The notes under the pieces are model-generated. The model saw nothing but the letters and a program-made list of their open reading frames with translations, did no database searches and had not been told where the DNA came from. From the NCBI GenBank assembly GCA_002071445.1, contig MWFE01000042.1, forward strand, positions 1 through 64,000: 64,000 nucleotides of DNA. Reading direction: 5' to 3'. The DNA comes from Bacteroidetes bacterium ADurb.Bin008 (GTDB taxonomy: Bacteria; Bacteroidota; Bacteroidia; Bacteroidales; Tenuifilaceae). The position numbers and the translations under genes were made by a program. Below, piece by piece: positions 8,701 to 18,042 of this stretch. Numbering within the stretch: position 1 is the stretch's first letter; every line of letters starts with the position of its first letter.

Positions 8701-9080
8701 AGGGGCCTAAGGTGATGATTATTGACGAGAATGCCGGATCGGGAGGCGATATGCTACCCTACATGTTTCGTAAATTCGGGGTGGGAACCCTGGTAGGCAA
8801 ACGCACCTGGGGCGGACTTGTCGGCGTGCTCGGCTTCCCCGAACTCATGGATGGTGGGTATGTAACGGCTCCCAATGTAGCCATTTGGACAGAGGATGGA
8901 TTTATTGTGGAGAATGTAGGAGTTGAGCCCGATATTGAGGTAAACCAGTGGCCGGCCGAGGTTATAAAGGGCAGGGATCCGCAGCTGGAAAAGGCCATAG
9001 AGGTTGCCCTCAAGGAGTTGGAGAAGAATCCGCCGGTTGAGCCAAAGAGACCGCCACATCCTGTAAGAGTGAGGCAATAA
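5799..9080 (+). CDS. Exported tricorn-type S41 peptidase with N-terminal beta-propellers
   Basis: A 1093-residue protease of the tricorn/S41 type with an N-terminal signal peptide (residues 1-23), so it acts in the periplasm or outside. Residues about 30-540 form TolB/WD-like propeller repeats (repeated S-P-D-G-K and W-S-P-D-G-K motifs). A Lys/Glu-rich linker follows at about 545-590. The C-terminal half carries a PDZ region (about 770-860) and the S41 fold. Catalytic residues seen are His758 (V-G-H-S-Y), Ser981 (A-G-S-G-G-D) and Glu1038 (V-E-N-V-G-V-E-P-D), aligning with the His/Ser/Glu set of archaeal tricorn. Full-length and intact. It should degrade peptides or unfolded proteins; the natural substrate is unknown. 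Confidence 0.9.
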   Translation: MKQFKFFNLLVALQVFIPSILQGINTNDTRMLSQPAIGANHIAFIYAEDLWVANIDGTQPRRLTVDRGVESNPVFSPDGRLIAFSAEYDGNVDVYVVPVEGGIPTRLTWHPGADYVRGFTPDGKSILFISQRSTHTGSHFQLFTVPITGGFPNQLEIPSAFHASYSPKGDYIAYTPLFDAFNQWKNYRGGTISTIWLFSTADHSVKVIPKPEGGCNDTKPVWIGETVYFLSDRNGEFNLFSFNFNTSEILQLTSYSDFPVVNLATNGNQIILEQGGYLHIYRDGIKWPQKLTVGIATDLQELRPRFVSDSKYIRSAHISPSGARAVFDYRGEIITIPAEKGDPRNITQSVDAHDKFPAWSPDGKSIAYISDATGEYQLYIKPQDGKGDAKLYKLNGAGFYAYPRWSPDGKKIAYVDNSRTLYILDVESGSIVAIDADEVYSPGDFRQILGSWSHDSRWIAYTKVLDTYFKQVFIYSLDQGKSYPVTDGLSDASEPVFDPEGKYLYFFASTDAGPVVNWFDLSSSDMRMTRTIYLVTLQKETISPFAQESDEEEPKKDEDAPKEMDKGKKGDKKDAASEKKAEGLKIDFQGIENRIVDFPIKAGNYYNLGTPKEGEILFIERPYEYGASGTLRKYDMKKRKESEVMEMDGYILSADGKKMLYVKDRAWTISGAGEKPEQGKGMLNLGKVSVKIDPVAEWRQILDEAWRINRDYFYDPGMHGADWKAMKAKYEVFLPDLACRSDLNRLIQWMCSELAVGHSYSGGGDRIDSPKRISGGLLGADYSIDNNRYRFCKIYGGLNWNPELRSPLTEPGINAKEGDYLLAVNGNDLTADQNLFSFFENTSGKIVELTIGPNPNYTQSRVVKVVPVGNEFALRNRNWVEGNLKRVTEATNGQVAYVYVPNTGGSGHQYFKRYFFPQVNRKAIIIDERYNGGGLLADYYVDLLTRRYQSHWNYRYGKDLKSPTASIQGPKVMIIDENAGSGGDMLPYMFRKFGVGTLVGKRTWGGLVGVLGFPELMDGGYVTAPNVAIWTEDGFIVENVGVEPDIEVNQWPAEVIKGRDPQLEKAIEVALKELEKNPPVEPKRPPHPVRVRQ

Positions 9081-9101
9081 TATCTGCGAAGTTGACTCCC
9101 T

Positions 9102-9359
9102 GCCCTTCGAAGGGCTCGGCGTAACCAAACAGGATATCTCTTCAATGTTTCGCTGCGCTGCAGCTTGAACGTCTCACAAGCCCCAGAGGGGCGTGATCCC
9201 GATCCCGATCGGGATGGTAGCAAGAGATATAGAAAAAAAAGCCCTGTAAGGGCGACATTATCTTACAAAGATTATAATGTCACCCCTACGGGGTTTTGAT
9301 TATGCTTAGTATAATTCCACTACTACCATAATTTCATCCCGACATCTTCAATGTCGGGA
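9102..9359. repeat. Cluster of seven short palindromes
   Basis: In 258 bases I see GCCCTTCGAAGGGC (9102-9115), GCCCC-AGA-GGGGC (9180-9192), ATCCCGATCGGGAT (9202-9215), GCCCT-GTA-AGGGC (9241-9253), GACATTAT/ATAATGTC (9254-9261 with 9274-9281), CCCC-TAC-GGGG (9283-9293) and TCCCGACAT/ATGTCGGGA (9337-9345 with 9351-9359). All arms match perfectly. The region sits between the end of the protease gene and the PKD gene and could be a Bacteroidota interspersed repeat; the first hairpin may also end the protease transcript. Confidence 0.7.
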
Positions 9360-9444
9360 CTACGGAGTTTGCTTATGAACCTCCCCTTGCTATTTTATTC
9401 CTCTACGACATTCTGCGAAGATTTTGGGGATACGCCCCTGATGT

Positions 9445-9520
9445 ACTGTCCCGTCCTGATTTTAGTTGACACTTTTAAAGGTTTTCACTCTGCAATGTTA
9501 ACATCTTTTTTTGGTTATAA
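9445..9520. mobile_element. Possible insertion-sequence remnant
   Basis: The words TACTGTCCCGTCCTGA and TTAGTTGACAC recall terminal sequences of insertion sequences in Bacteroidota, but no transposase fragment, matching opposite end or target duplication was found. Recognition is from memory and weak. Confidence 0.2.
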
Positions 9521-9801
9521 AATTCTTCTCTCCCATTTTTGCCGTGCAGTGATAAGCGGAGGATGGCTCTGCTGGGGAGCAAGCCACGTGGAAACGTTAT
9601 ATATTATTTGGGCAATGATATTAGGGTAAGCTCTGAATAAAGGGGCTTTTTAACACGCCCAATGGTGAGCAATAAATGGGTAGGCCATGGAGTTATTAAC
9701 CTATTTAAAATGGGAAAAAGAGGTCTGAGAGAAAAAAAATGTTTATTTTCGTAATTGTTTTTAATAAGGTATATCCTTTTTTGACGAACAAACGTTAAAG
9801 C

Positions 9802-12800
9802 ATGATAAAGGAGCAATACAGTTTGGTAAACACTATGATTTCTTACACCAACATAAAAAATACTGCGCATAGTGGATATAGCCGCTATGCCTTTAAAGCA
9901 CTTCTAACGCTGGCCCTGGGAACTTTCCTTTTGGGTGAAAGTAGCATCCTGCGGGCTCAAACCGACACCCTATTCTGGTTCTCAGCACCTGAGGTTAATA
10001 GGTATCATTCCAGTGGTACAGCCACTAACCCTCAAAACTTTGGAAGGCCGGTATATTTACGTATGACCACTCAGGATTTACCAGCTACGGTTACCATATC
10101 TATGCCTGCTAATGAGGCCTACTTCAATGGAGGTAACCCCATAGTGATAACCATGGGTGCCGGAGAAACCTACAGCTTAGATATGTCTTCCTTTATAGAA
10201 AATGCTACTATCTATGGTAGTGGAGGATTACCCGGTAATATAAATCTTCCCGGCTCCATTGAGAATGTGCTGGCATGGACCTCATCAAATCTATTTCCTG
10301 CTGATGGAAAGCCTTACATAAACAAGAACAACAAGGGGATAAAAATTAAATCAACAGCAGATATTACCGTTTATTATGAAATTAGTGTCCAATACAATAT
10401 GGATCTTATTGCCCTTAAAGGGCAAAATGGGTTGGGTACCCAATTCTTTGTGCCATTTCAAACATCAAATGATACCCGTAGTTATCCATTCGCATACCGA
10501 CCATACAACTCAATTGATATTGTTGCCACTGAGGATAATACAAAAATAAATATTACGGTACCCAGGCCCATTTGGGTAAAGGATGTTGGGTCGCGCCCCT
10601 TGGGGACCTATTCCATTTGGCTTAACAAGGGGGAAACCTCCATAATTCCATCATACGCAAACAACACGGCAGGACATTACCAAACATCATTTGCAGCTAA
10701 TGCCAGGCTTGCAGGTGCCTATATAGAGGTAGATCAGATTGAGGGAAGTGGAAAACCTATAACGGTTATTACCCATGATGACCTTGTTCAAAGTCGTTTC
10801 TCTTTAAATCCCGACTATGTAACCGACCAACTGGTTCCCATAGAGCACATTGGAACGGACTATGCTGTTATTCAAGGTGTTGGATATAGTGCTTTTCAAA
10901 TAGAAGATGAAGTATTTATTGTTGGGACTGAAAATGGCACATCTTTTACTGTAAAGCGTGGGCCTGCCGGTGTAACCACCAACCACAACGTGAATCGTGG
11001 GGGTTCAGTACACGTTACCATGAATAACCAGAATTACAGGGTGCTCACAGTCAAGTCCGACAAACCGGTATATGTGCTCCACATGTCGGGTGCCGGACGA
11101 CAAAAAGCTGGGGCTATTATTCCTACCATATCAATGTGTACTGGTTCAAATAGGGTGGCTTTTAACCGTACAAAAGGTGGAGCTTATGCATTCTACCTGA
11201 ATATTCTGGCATGGGCTCACCCGGTAAATTCAGCTATTGGTCATTTCACATTACTGAGGGATGGTATTCCTGTATCCAGTGCTGATGACATAGCTGTTGA
11301 AAATGCCATCAACAACCATTTGAACTTTAATCCTCTGCCAGAAACAGGATACCCATTTGACAACTGGCAATATGCACGAATTGATGCCAGTCAACTTACG
11401 GCCAATGCCGCATATATGCTGGTAAATGATAGGAATGTTTTCCACCTGGGGGTACTTAACGGCCAAACAGACAATGATGCCTTTTATGGCTACTTTTCAA
11501 ATTTCAATAAGTTCTCTGCTAATGCTATTGTGATTCAGTCCGGTTCTTCGGGGAATAAAATCTGCTCCGGGGAATCCTTGCAGCTAAGGGCCACTGGAGG
11601 AGCAACCTATTCATGGGACCCAACCACCCATCTCGATAACCCCTTTATCTCAAATCCCACTGCATACAACATTACTTCATCTTTAACTTATAAGGTAACT
11701 GTTAGTGGTGCATGCGATCTGACAGATTCTGCATATATTGATATACAGGTAGGCGGGCCTATTACCGCCTCTTTTGATGCTGACCGCTACGCTGCATGTG
11801 CCGCCCCTCCGGTCGGAAATCCTTCGGGTACCCCCGGCTACGAGTTTACATTCACCAGCACCTCCACGGGCGACAATATACGTGAGTGGAGATATCAGCA
11901 GGGTGCAAATCCTCCAGTGACTTTTAAATATGGAAGGGATGTTGACCCGGATGATGCCAGAACTGCTACACTGTGGATTGAAAATAACACCGATGATATA
12001 GTAGAATACGATATCTGGTTGTATACTACTGATATGGCTGAAATTTGTGCTAAAGAGATCAAAAAAACCGTCAGGGTATTCCCTTATATCGGGATCAATG
12101 CTTCCCATACCATATCCGGAAATGCCAACTGCCAACCGCTTACGGTGAACTTTACCTCTACTCCCATTGGTCATTCCAATGATGCAACCTATCTGTGGAC
12201 CTTTGGCGATGGCAACTCGGCTCCCACGCAGAATGCAACAAACACCTATTACAACACTGCACCTCCATACAACATGATACCCTACACAGCTCAGGTGAAA
12301 ATTATTGACCAGTGGAATGTTTGTCGCGACAGCGCATCGAGAGTTGTTAACGTGCCGCCATACCTTGAGGCAAGTTTCACTGCCCAACCCATTGAGGGAT
12401 GCTCGCCGCTGAATGTGGCCAATCTGACCGATAAAAGCAAGGGTGCCTTAAACAGGACATGGCGTTTGTACCGTGATGGTATTCATCAATCAACCGGACC
12501 TACCCCGCCGCCATTAAACAATCTTATCAACACAAAAACAAATAACACCGCTACCATTTACAGGCTGGAATTTGAGGTGGAGAGTTCAACGGGATGCCAC
12601 GACACCTATTCTCAGGAGTTTAAGGTTTACCCCAACCCCAATATTACCCTTGCCTCACTTAGAGCAACCCCAAGTTCAACCGAGTGTTCTCCTTTAACGG
12701 TTGATTACGAAGTGGAAGGTATTGTAAACACCAACACATACTGGTGGCTACTTGAAACAAACGCCATAGATGATGGCGATATCATCACCTTTACACCACC

Positions 12801-15800
12801 CGCCACTGCCAACGGGTCCATTGACCTTGTAAATTATACTGATACCCCCGTTACACGGTATTTCAGCTTTGAGGCTACCAATAATTGGGGCTGTACCCGT
12901 ACTTGGGGGCCAATTCCGGTTGTGGTGCCTCCGTATATCGAGGCCAATATTGTGATCGATCCCGAGGAGGTGTGCCCCGATCCCGTTACCGGGCTGTTTG
13001 ATGTGGATATTCTGGATGCCTCGCTGCTGGCCGATGGTTACTATCAATGGACTGTAAACGGGGTAACTTTGCCACCCAACACAAATCCCGGTCCGCTAAA
13101 TGACGGGAGGATACAATTTGACTATACTACTCTTACCCTTAATGGCGACGGGAGTGCGGATATCCCTGTCTCCCTTTCAGTTTACAACTCCACCGGATGC
13201 GTAGCAACCGACAGCCGTACAATCCATGTGCACCCATGGGTTACGGGCAGTTTCACCGCCTCGGTTGGCGGAAGCCCCATAGCCAACAACGAACAGCTTT
13301 GCGCTCCGGTAACCATACACTTTAACAGCGCCATGACCCATGCCGACAGCCATCACTGGCAATTTGGATCGCTGGGGGCATCGTTGGATGTGAATCCCGA
13401 TTTCGAATTCACCAACGCGGGCGATACACCCTATAATGTAACGGTTAAACTAACCGCCAACAGTGACTTTGGGTGCAAGGCGGAATATACTCAAACCTAT
13501 ACCATACTGCCCGAGGTGAAGGCCAACTTTAGCCTGAACACCACCGCCGGTTGTGTACCCCTTACCATTGAGGCCACAGCACCTGATATTGCGGGGGTTA
13601 CTTACAACTGGGATTTCAACGGTGAGACACCAACGGGACATTCGCAAACATTTGGTACCATTACCAGCAATACCACAGGAGGGCCTTCAACTTATACCAT
13701 AAATTTACAAGCACATCGCGGAATTTGCCATGCCTCCTCCTCCATTGATATAACTGTTTACCCACAGGTGCGGGCGCAGTGGGATTTCACTGATCCTTCG
13801 GATTACTGCCATCCAGTTGATGATGCTGTGTTCCAGAATACTTCAGACCTTTATGTAGCCCCCAATCCGGTTAATAATATCCAGTGGGAAATATTCGATA
13901 GCGGGGCTCTGGTTACCAGCTCCGGCGATCAGAGTTTTGTACCAACTCTGCCCAATAGCAGCCATACCACCCCAAAAACTTACGATGTTGTACTCACCGC
14001 TACCAGCGATGATGGTTGTGTTGACACCCACAGCGGGGATATAACGGTCTATCCCACGCCGTATGCCATGTTCAACGTTGATATTGCCGAAAGTTGCACC
14101 CCCATGGAAATTTTGGTTACCGATGCCAGCGAAACCACTGATCCCGGAGACTATACCTGGAGTTGGGGCGGTGGTACCACAACCTCAACCGGCTCGCCAT
14201 GGGTGGTGGAGTACGATAATCCACCGCCATCCAACAGCGATGTGCCCGTGACCATAAACCTTGATCTTATTAACACGTATGGCTGTACCGACCATTACAG
14301 CCACTCGTTCAACGTACCGCCTCAGGTAGATGCGGCTATCACCCTGGCTACCGTTGATACCATTTGCGGTGGCCAGAGCATAACCTTTGCCAACAACTCC
14401 ACCGGAGGTGCACCTGGAACGCTTACCTACTCCTGGGATTTTGACGATGGCACTTCCCCTGTGGTTACCACCAATTTAAATCAGGTAACACATACCTTTA
14501 TCAACAACACCAATAATCCCATTACCAGAAATGTTACCCTTACGGTAACCAACAGCAGGGGCTGTCAGGATATTTCCAACACCATACCCGTGACTATCTA
14601 CCCGCGGGTAGTGGCAGCGCAGAGCTTTATCATTACCGATGTTTGCAACGGTACAACCATCGACCTGTCCAACGCATCGAGCAACACACTGGTAACAAAT
14701 CCCAATGCAACAAATTCATACCAGTGGAACTTTACCACCGGAAGCCCCAATGGGGCCAACGTTACCGTGAACTATCCCGGCAATGCTCTGGGTGGCATTA
14801 ACCTGACCAATACCCATCAAACTGACCCCATTGTCTATAACGTGGGATTCACAGCCACCACGGTGTGGAATTCGGGCACAGCCCAGGAGCATACATGCTC
14901 CAATGCCACCACGGGAGAAAACATAACCGTATATCCGTTGCTGGATGTGATTTACGATACCCCTCCAGCCGTATGCTCGGGCCTCAACGGGGCAACCCTT
15001 GAGTTTGATAAGAATCCGGCCAGTAGCGGTGGTCACGTAAACGATGTGGTGCTTGAATGGAGCTTTGGCGACGGCAACACCCTGTCAACCAATTTTGTAC
15101 CTACGGTTAGCCACCTTATCGAGAACCTAAGCAACGTGGACTACATTACCCCAACCACCATTGTTGCCCATCAGGTGGCCACGGGATGTACCCAAACGCG
15201 CCATGTTAATGTCAGGGTACACCCCAAGGTGGAATCGCGGTTCACCTTCACCATCCCCGACCCATGTGCCTACCCGCTACAGGTTGACTTTGTCAACAGC
15301 TCGGTATTCCACGATTTACAACCCGGGGTGCAAACAACATTCCATTGGGATTATGGCAACAGCGGGGTGGGCGGTGCCCATCAGGATGAAACCCTGCTCA
15401 ACAGCAATCCGCATAGCGCATGGTTTTATAACGATAACCCCAATGCCACTGCCACATATCAGATTAACCTAACGGTAAGTCAGCATCATGATATATCCGA
15501 TGAAACCTGCTCCGACGATTTGGTGAAAACGGTTACCGTTTACCCCGAGCTGATTGCCGACTTCAGCCTAAGTCCCGATAAGGGGTGTAATCCATTGGAC
15601 GTAAGTTTTGTTAATAGCAGCGCGGGTGTTCTTGCTTCGCAGGGCGGCAACTATGAGTGGACCTTTGGCGACAATACCGGGTCAACATTGGCAGCACCTG
15701 CTGTTAAAACATATTCGCACACCGATAAGACACAATCCAAATTCTTTCCGGTTATCCTAACCGTCACCAACCCGTTGGGTTGCGAGAAGATAAATATTGA

Positions 15801-18012
15801 CACCGTTGAGGTTCTCCCCTTGGTGGTGGCCGATTTCTTTGTGGATGTATTGGCCGGTTGCACGCCTTTGGATGTACCCATAACCAACACCTCCACCTCG
15901 CCTGCCTACGTTTACCAGTGGACATTTGCAGGCAATGGGGCAAACCCGTCTCAACCCAATTCCAATCTGGATCAGCCGGGTACCATTACCTTTACCAACC
16001 CGCTGGGCGCAACAGATAATCTTGTGGTTCAGAACCCGCTGATTACGCTGGTAACGAGGTTGAATCAGTTAGAACCCCAGTACCGCTGCCCCAAAACGAC
16101 ATCGCAGAGCGTAGCGGTTTATCCCCATATCTATCCCGAATTTACGGGTGATTTCGATGGATGTCATCCTCATCCCGTGGCATTTAACAATACCACCAAC
16201 GCCTTTGGCGGAACCGGAAATGCCACATACCTGTGGAGATTTGGCAACAACGTGTCGTCAGATCAAGTTAACCCCACACAGACCTACTACAACTCATCGT
16301 TTACCAACGATGCCACTTTCAACGTTAAGCTAAAGGCCACTTCGGAACATGGCTGTAAGGATTCCGTTTACCACGATGTGGTTGTTTACCCCAAACCAAA
16401 AGCAGCCATGGAACTGCTTGGGCAGTACATCTCCTGCCCGCCTTTGGATGCGGAGTTTGATAACCAGTCGCTGGGAACAAACCTGACCTACCACTTCGAT
16501 TTTGGAGATGGTACCGATACAACTACCACCAACGCTGATAACATACTACACTCCTATGGCAATACATTCAGCGATGATGACCCGTGGCCATATACCATCA
16601 CCCTCACCACCACCACCGAACACGGATGCGAAGATTTTACCACGCAAACCGTGTACGTTTTCCCCGAGGTGCACGTAGCTTTCTCTTTCGATCCCGATGA
16701 GGGCTGTAATCCGCATACTCCCGTTATCCACAACAACACTTCGGCCAGCGCGTTCTACTACAACTGGAATTTCGATGACGGGTTCACCTCGTACCTGTTC
16801 GAGCCTATCCATCGGTTTGTGAACAACACCACAGACGACAGAGAGTTTCACGTTTCGCTCAACGCCGTTTCGGCATACGGATGCGAAGACACACAGGAAG
16901 AAATACTGACCGTTTTTGCGGCACCCATTGCCGACTTTGCCACCAATCCGCCGCTGAGCGTTTTCCCCAACGCCACGTTCCAGTTTATCAATTTCTCCAG
17001 CCCTGCCGATCCTGCATGGTACTACCTGTGGAACTACGGCGACGGCTATGGCGATGATCAACCGCATATAGGAAATCACACTCACACATACGAAACATGG
17101 GGACCCAAAGAGGATGGTTTTAGGCGTTTGGTTACTCTGGAGATATGGAACGACAACTGCTACGACAGCGTTCATCACTACATAACACTTCTGCCGCCGG
17201 TGCCGGTTGTACTATTCGAGGCCGACCATTACCAGTCGTGCTCACCGCTGCAGGTTTACTTTATCAACAACTCCATGTATGGCGACAGCTGCCTATGGGA
17301 TTTTGGTTACTTCGATGATGATGGCAACCCGGTAACCTCAACCGTGTGGGAGCCATACCACGAGTTTGTCGAACCGGGCTACTACAATGTGGGTCTCAAA
17401 GTTTGGGGCGATGGTGGTGAGAACTACTACTTTGCCACCTTCCAGGTGTGGGAAAACCCCATAGCACGTTTCGAGGTTCTACCCGAACACGTAATGCTTC
17501 CCGAAGCCACAGTGAGGATATTCAACCTCTCGGAGAATGCCTACAGATCCGTTTGGGATTTGGGCGATGGCACCATCACCACCGTTCGCGATCCAATTCA
17601 TACGTATAAGGAGTTGGGCGAGTACCGTATCACGCTGACGGTTTACACCGAGAATGGCTGCGAGGACACCGACTCGAGGTACCCTGCGGTATGGGTTGAG
17701 GGAACCGGCTTTATTAAATTCCCCAACGCCTTTGTTCCCAACCCCAATGGCTCCAATGGCGGATACTACGATGCCGTGGACTTTGCCAACGAGGTGTTCC
17801 ACCCCTACGCCGATGGAGTAACCGATTACAGGTTGATGGTTTTCAACCGATGGGGTGAACAAATATTCGAATCAAAAGACATTAAGATAGGATGGGATGG
17901 TTACTACAACGGGAAAATATGCGATCAGGGCGTGTATGTATGGCGTGCCATCGGAAGGTTTACCAATGGTAAGCAATTTGACGTAAAAGGAAACGTTACC
18001 CTGCTGAGGTAA
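9802..18012 (+). CDS. Giant PKD-repeat surface protein with T9SS type B sorting domain
   Basis: A 2736-residue secreted protein. A signal peptide occupies about residues 30-52 (A-L-L-T-L-A-L-G-T-F-L-L-G, ending near L-R-A-Q); an in-frame ATG at residue 12 is an alternative start. Residues about 60-580 resemble the IgGFc-binding N-terminal domain found in large adhesins. From about 590 to 2620 run roughly 20 PKD-like Ig repeats of 85-110 residues, each with a Cys near its start (patterns such as G-C-x-P-L) and a W-x-F-G-D-G-like strand. The last about 105 residues match the gliding-motility-associated C-terminal domain (F-P-N-A-F-V-P-N, F-N-R-W-G, G-W-D-G), the type B signal for type IX secretion. 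Likely a cell-surface adhesin working with the downstream PorP/SprF protein. Confidence 0.9.
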   Translation: MIKEQYSLVNTMISYTNIKNTAHSGYSRYAFKALLTLALGTFLLGESSILRAQTDTLFWFSAPEVNRYHSSGTATNPQNFGRPVYLRMTTQDLPATVTISMPANEAYFNGGNPIVITMGAGETYSLDMSSFIENATIYGSGGLPGNINLPGSIENVLAWTSSNLFPADGKPYINKNNKGIKIKSTADITVYYEISVQYNMDLIALKGQNGLGTQFFVPFQTSNDTRSYPFAYRPYNSIDIVATEDNTKINITVPRPIWVKDVGSRPLGTYSIWLNKGETSIIPSYANNTAGHYQTSFAANARLAGAYIEVDQIEGSGKPITVITHDDLVQSRFSLNPDYVTDQLVPIEHIGTDYAVIQGVGYSAFQIEDEVFIVGTENGTSFTVKRGPAGVTTNHNVNRGGSVHVTMNNQNYRVLTVKSDKPVYVLHMSGAGRQKAGAIIPTISMCTGSNRVAFNRTKGGAYAFYLNILAWAHPVNSAIGHFTLLRDGIPVSSADDIAVENAINNHLNFNPLPETGYPFDNWQYARIDASQLTANAAYMLVNDRNVFHLGVLNGQTDNDAFYGYFSNFNKFSANAIVIQSGSSGNKICSGESLQLRATGGATYSWDPTTHLDNPFISNPTAYNITSSLTYKVTVSGACDLTDSAYIDIQVGGPITASFDADRYAACAAPPVGNPSGTPGYEFTFTSTSTGDNIREWRYQQGANPPVTFKYGRDVDPDDARTATLWIENNTDDIVEYDIWLYTTDMAEICAKEIKKTVRVFPYIGINASHTISGNANCQPLTVNFTSTPIGHSNDATYLWTFGDGNSAPTQNATNTYYNTAPPYNMIPYTAQVKIIDQWNVCRDSASRVVNVPPYLEASFTAQPIEGCSPLNVANLTDKSKGALNRTWRLYRDGIHQSTGPTPPPLNNLINTKTNNTATIYRLEFEVESSTGCHDTYSQEFKVYPNPNITLASLRATPSSTECSPLTVDYEVEGIVNTNTYWWLLETNAIDDGDIITFTPPATANGSIDLVNYTDTPVTRYFSFEATNNWGCTRTWGPIPVVVPPYIEANIVIDPEEVCPDPVTGLFDVDILDASLLADGYYQWTVNGVTLPPNTNPGPLNDGRIQFDYTTLTLNGDGSADIPVSLSVYNSTGCVATDSRTIHVHPWVTGSFTASVGGSPIANNEQLCAPVTIHFNSAMTHADSHHWQFGSLGASLDVNPDFEFTNAGDTPYNVTVKLTANSDFGCKAEYTQTYTILPEVKANFSLNTTAGCVPLTIEATAPDIAGVTYNWDFNGETPTGHSQTFGTITSNTTGGPSTYTINLQAHRGICHASSSIDITVYPQVRAQWDFTDPSDYCHPVDDAVFQNTSDLYVAPNPVNNIQWEIFDSGALVTSSGDQSFVPTLPNSSHTTPKTYDVVLTATSDDGCVDTHSGDITVYPTPYAMFNVDIAESCTPMEILVTDASETTDPGDYTWSWGGGTTTSTGSPWVVEYDNPPPSNSDVPVTINLDLINTYGCTDHYSHSFNVPPQVDAAITLATVDTICGGQSITFANNSTGGAPGTLTYSWDFDDGTSPVVTTNLNQVTHTFINNTNNPITRNVTLTVTNSRGCQDISNTIPVTIYPRVVAAQSFIITDVCNGTTIDLSNASSNTLVTNPNATNSYQWNFTTGSPNGANVTVNYPGNALGGINLTNTHQTDPIVYNVGFTATTVWNSGTAQEHTCSNATTGENITVYPLLDVIYDTPPAVCSGLNGATLEFDKNPASSGGHVNDVVLEWSFGDGNTLSTNFVPTVSHLIENLSNVDYITPTTIVAHQVATGCTQTRHVNVRVHPKVESRFTFTIPDPCAYPLQVDFVNSSVFHDLQPGVQTTFHWDYGNSGVGGAHQDETLLNSNPHSAWFYNDNPNATATYQINLTVSQHHDISDETCSDDLVKTVTVYPELIADFSLSPDKGCNPLDVSFVNSSAGVLASQGGNYEWTFGDNTGSTLAAPAVKTYSHTDKTQSKFFPVILTVTNPLGCEKINIDTVEVLPLVVADFFVDVLAGCTPLDVPITNTSTSPAYVYQWTFAGNGANPSQPNSNLDQPGTITFTNPLGATDNLVVQNPLITLVTRLNQLEPQYRCPKTTSQSVAVYPHIYPEFTGDFDGCHPHPVAFNNTTNAFGGTGNATYLWRFGNNVSSDQVNPTQTYYNSSFTNDATFNVKLKATSEHGCKDSVYHDVVVYPKPKAAMELLGQYISCPPLDAEFDNQSLGTNLTYHFDFGDGTDTTTTNADNILHSYGNTFSDDDPWPYTITLTTTTEHGCEDFTTQTVYVFPEVHVAFSFDPDEGCNPHTPVIHNNTSASAFYYNWNFDDGFTSYLFEPIHRFVNNTTDDREFHVSLNAVSAYGCEDTQEEILTVFAAPIADFATNPPLSVFPNATFQFINFSSPADPAWYYLWNYGDGYGDDQPHIGNHTHTYETWGPKEDGFRRLVTLEIWNDNCYDSVHHYITLLPPVPVVLFEADHYQSCSPLQVYFINNSMYGDSCLWDFGYFDDDGNPVTSTVWEPYHEFVEPGYYNVGLKVWGDGGENYYFATFQVWENPIARFEVLPEHVMLPEATVRIFNLSENAYRSVWDLGDGTITTVRDPIHTYKELGEYRITLTVYTENGCEDTDSRYPAVWVEGTGFIKFPNAFVPNPNGSNGGYYDAVDFANEVFHPYADGVTDYRLMVFNRWGEQIFESKDIKIGWDGYYNGKICDQGVYVWRAIGRFTNGKQFDVKGNVTLLR

Positions 18013-18042
18013 TGATGTCTTATTCTTTAAAGTTTTTAAGAA

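Larger units (their letters stand above)
9081..9801. other. Gene-free 0.7 kb region, repeat-rich in its first half
   Basis: Bases 9102-9359 contain a dense series of short palindromes, described separately. Bases 9445-9520 resemble the worn end of a mobile element, but no transposase is present. Bases 9600-9801 are AT-rich leader sequence of the giant PKD gene. Short ORFs here (for example 9351-9629) run through the repeats, lack recognisable protein features and were not accepted. Confidence 0.6.

Noticed and set aside
9351..9629. 92-residue ORF on the plus strand
   Set aside because: It begins inside a palindrome, crosses the repeat-rich region and has no signal, domain or promoter.
11683..12387. 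234-residue minus-strand ORF inside the PKD gene
   Set aside because: Shadow of the repeat-rich plus-strand gene; composition is dictated by the opposite strand.
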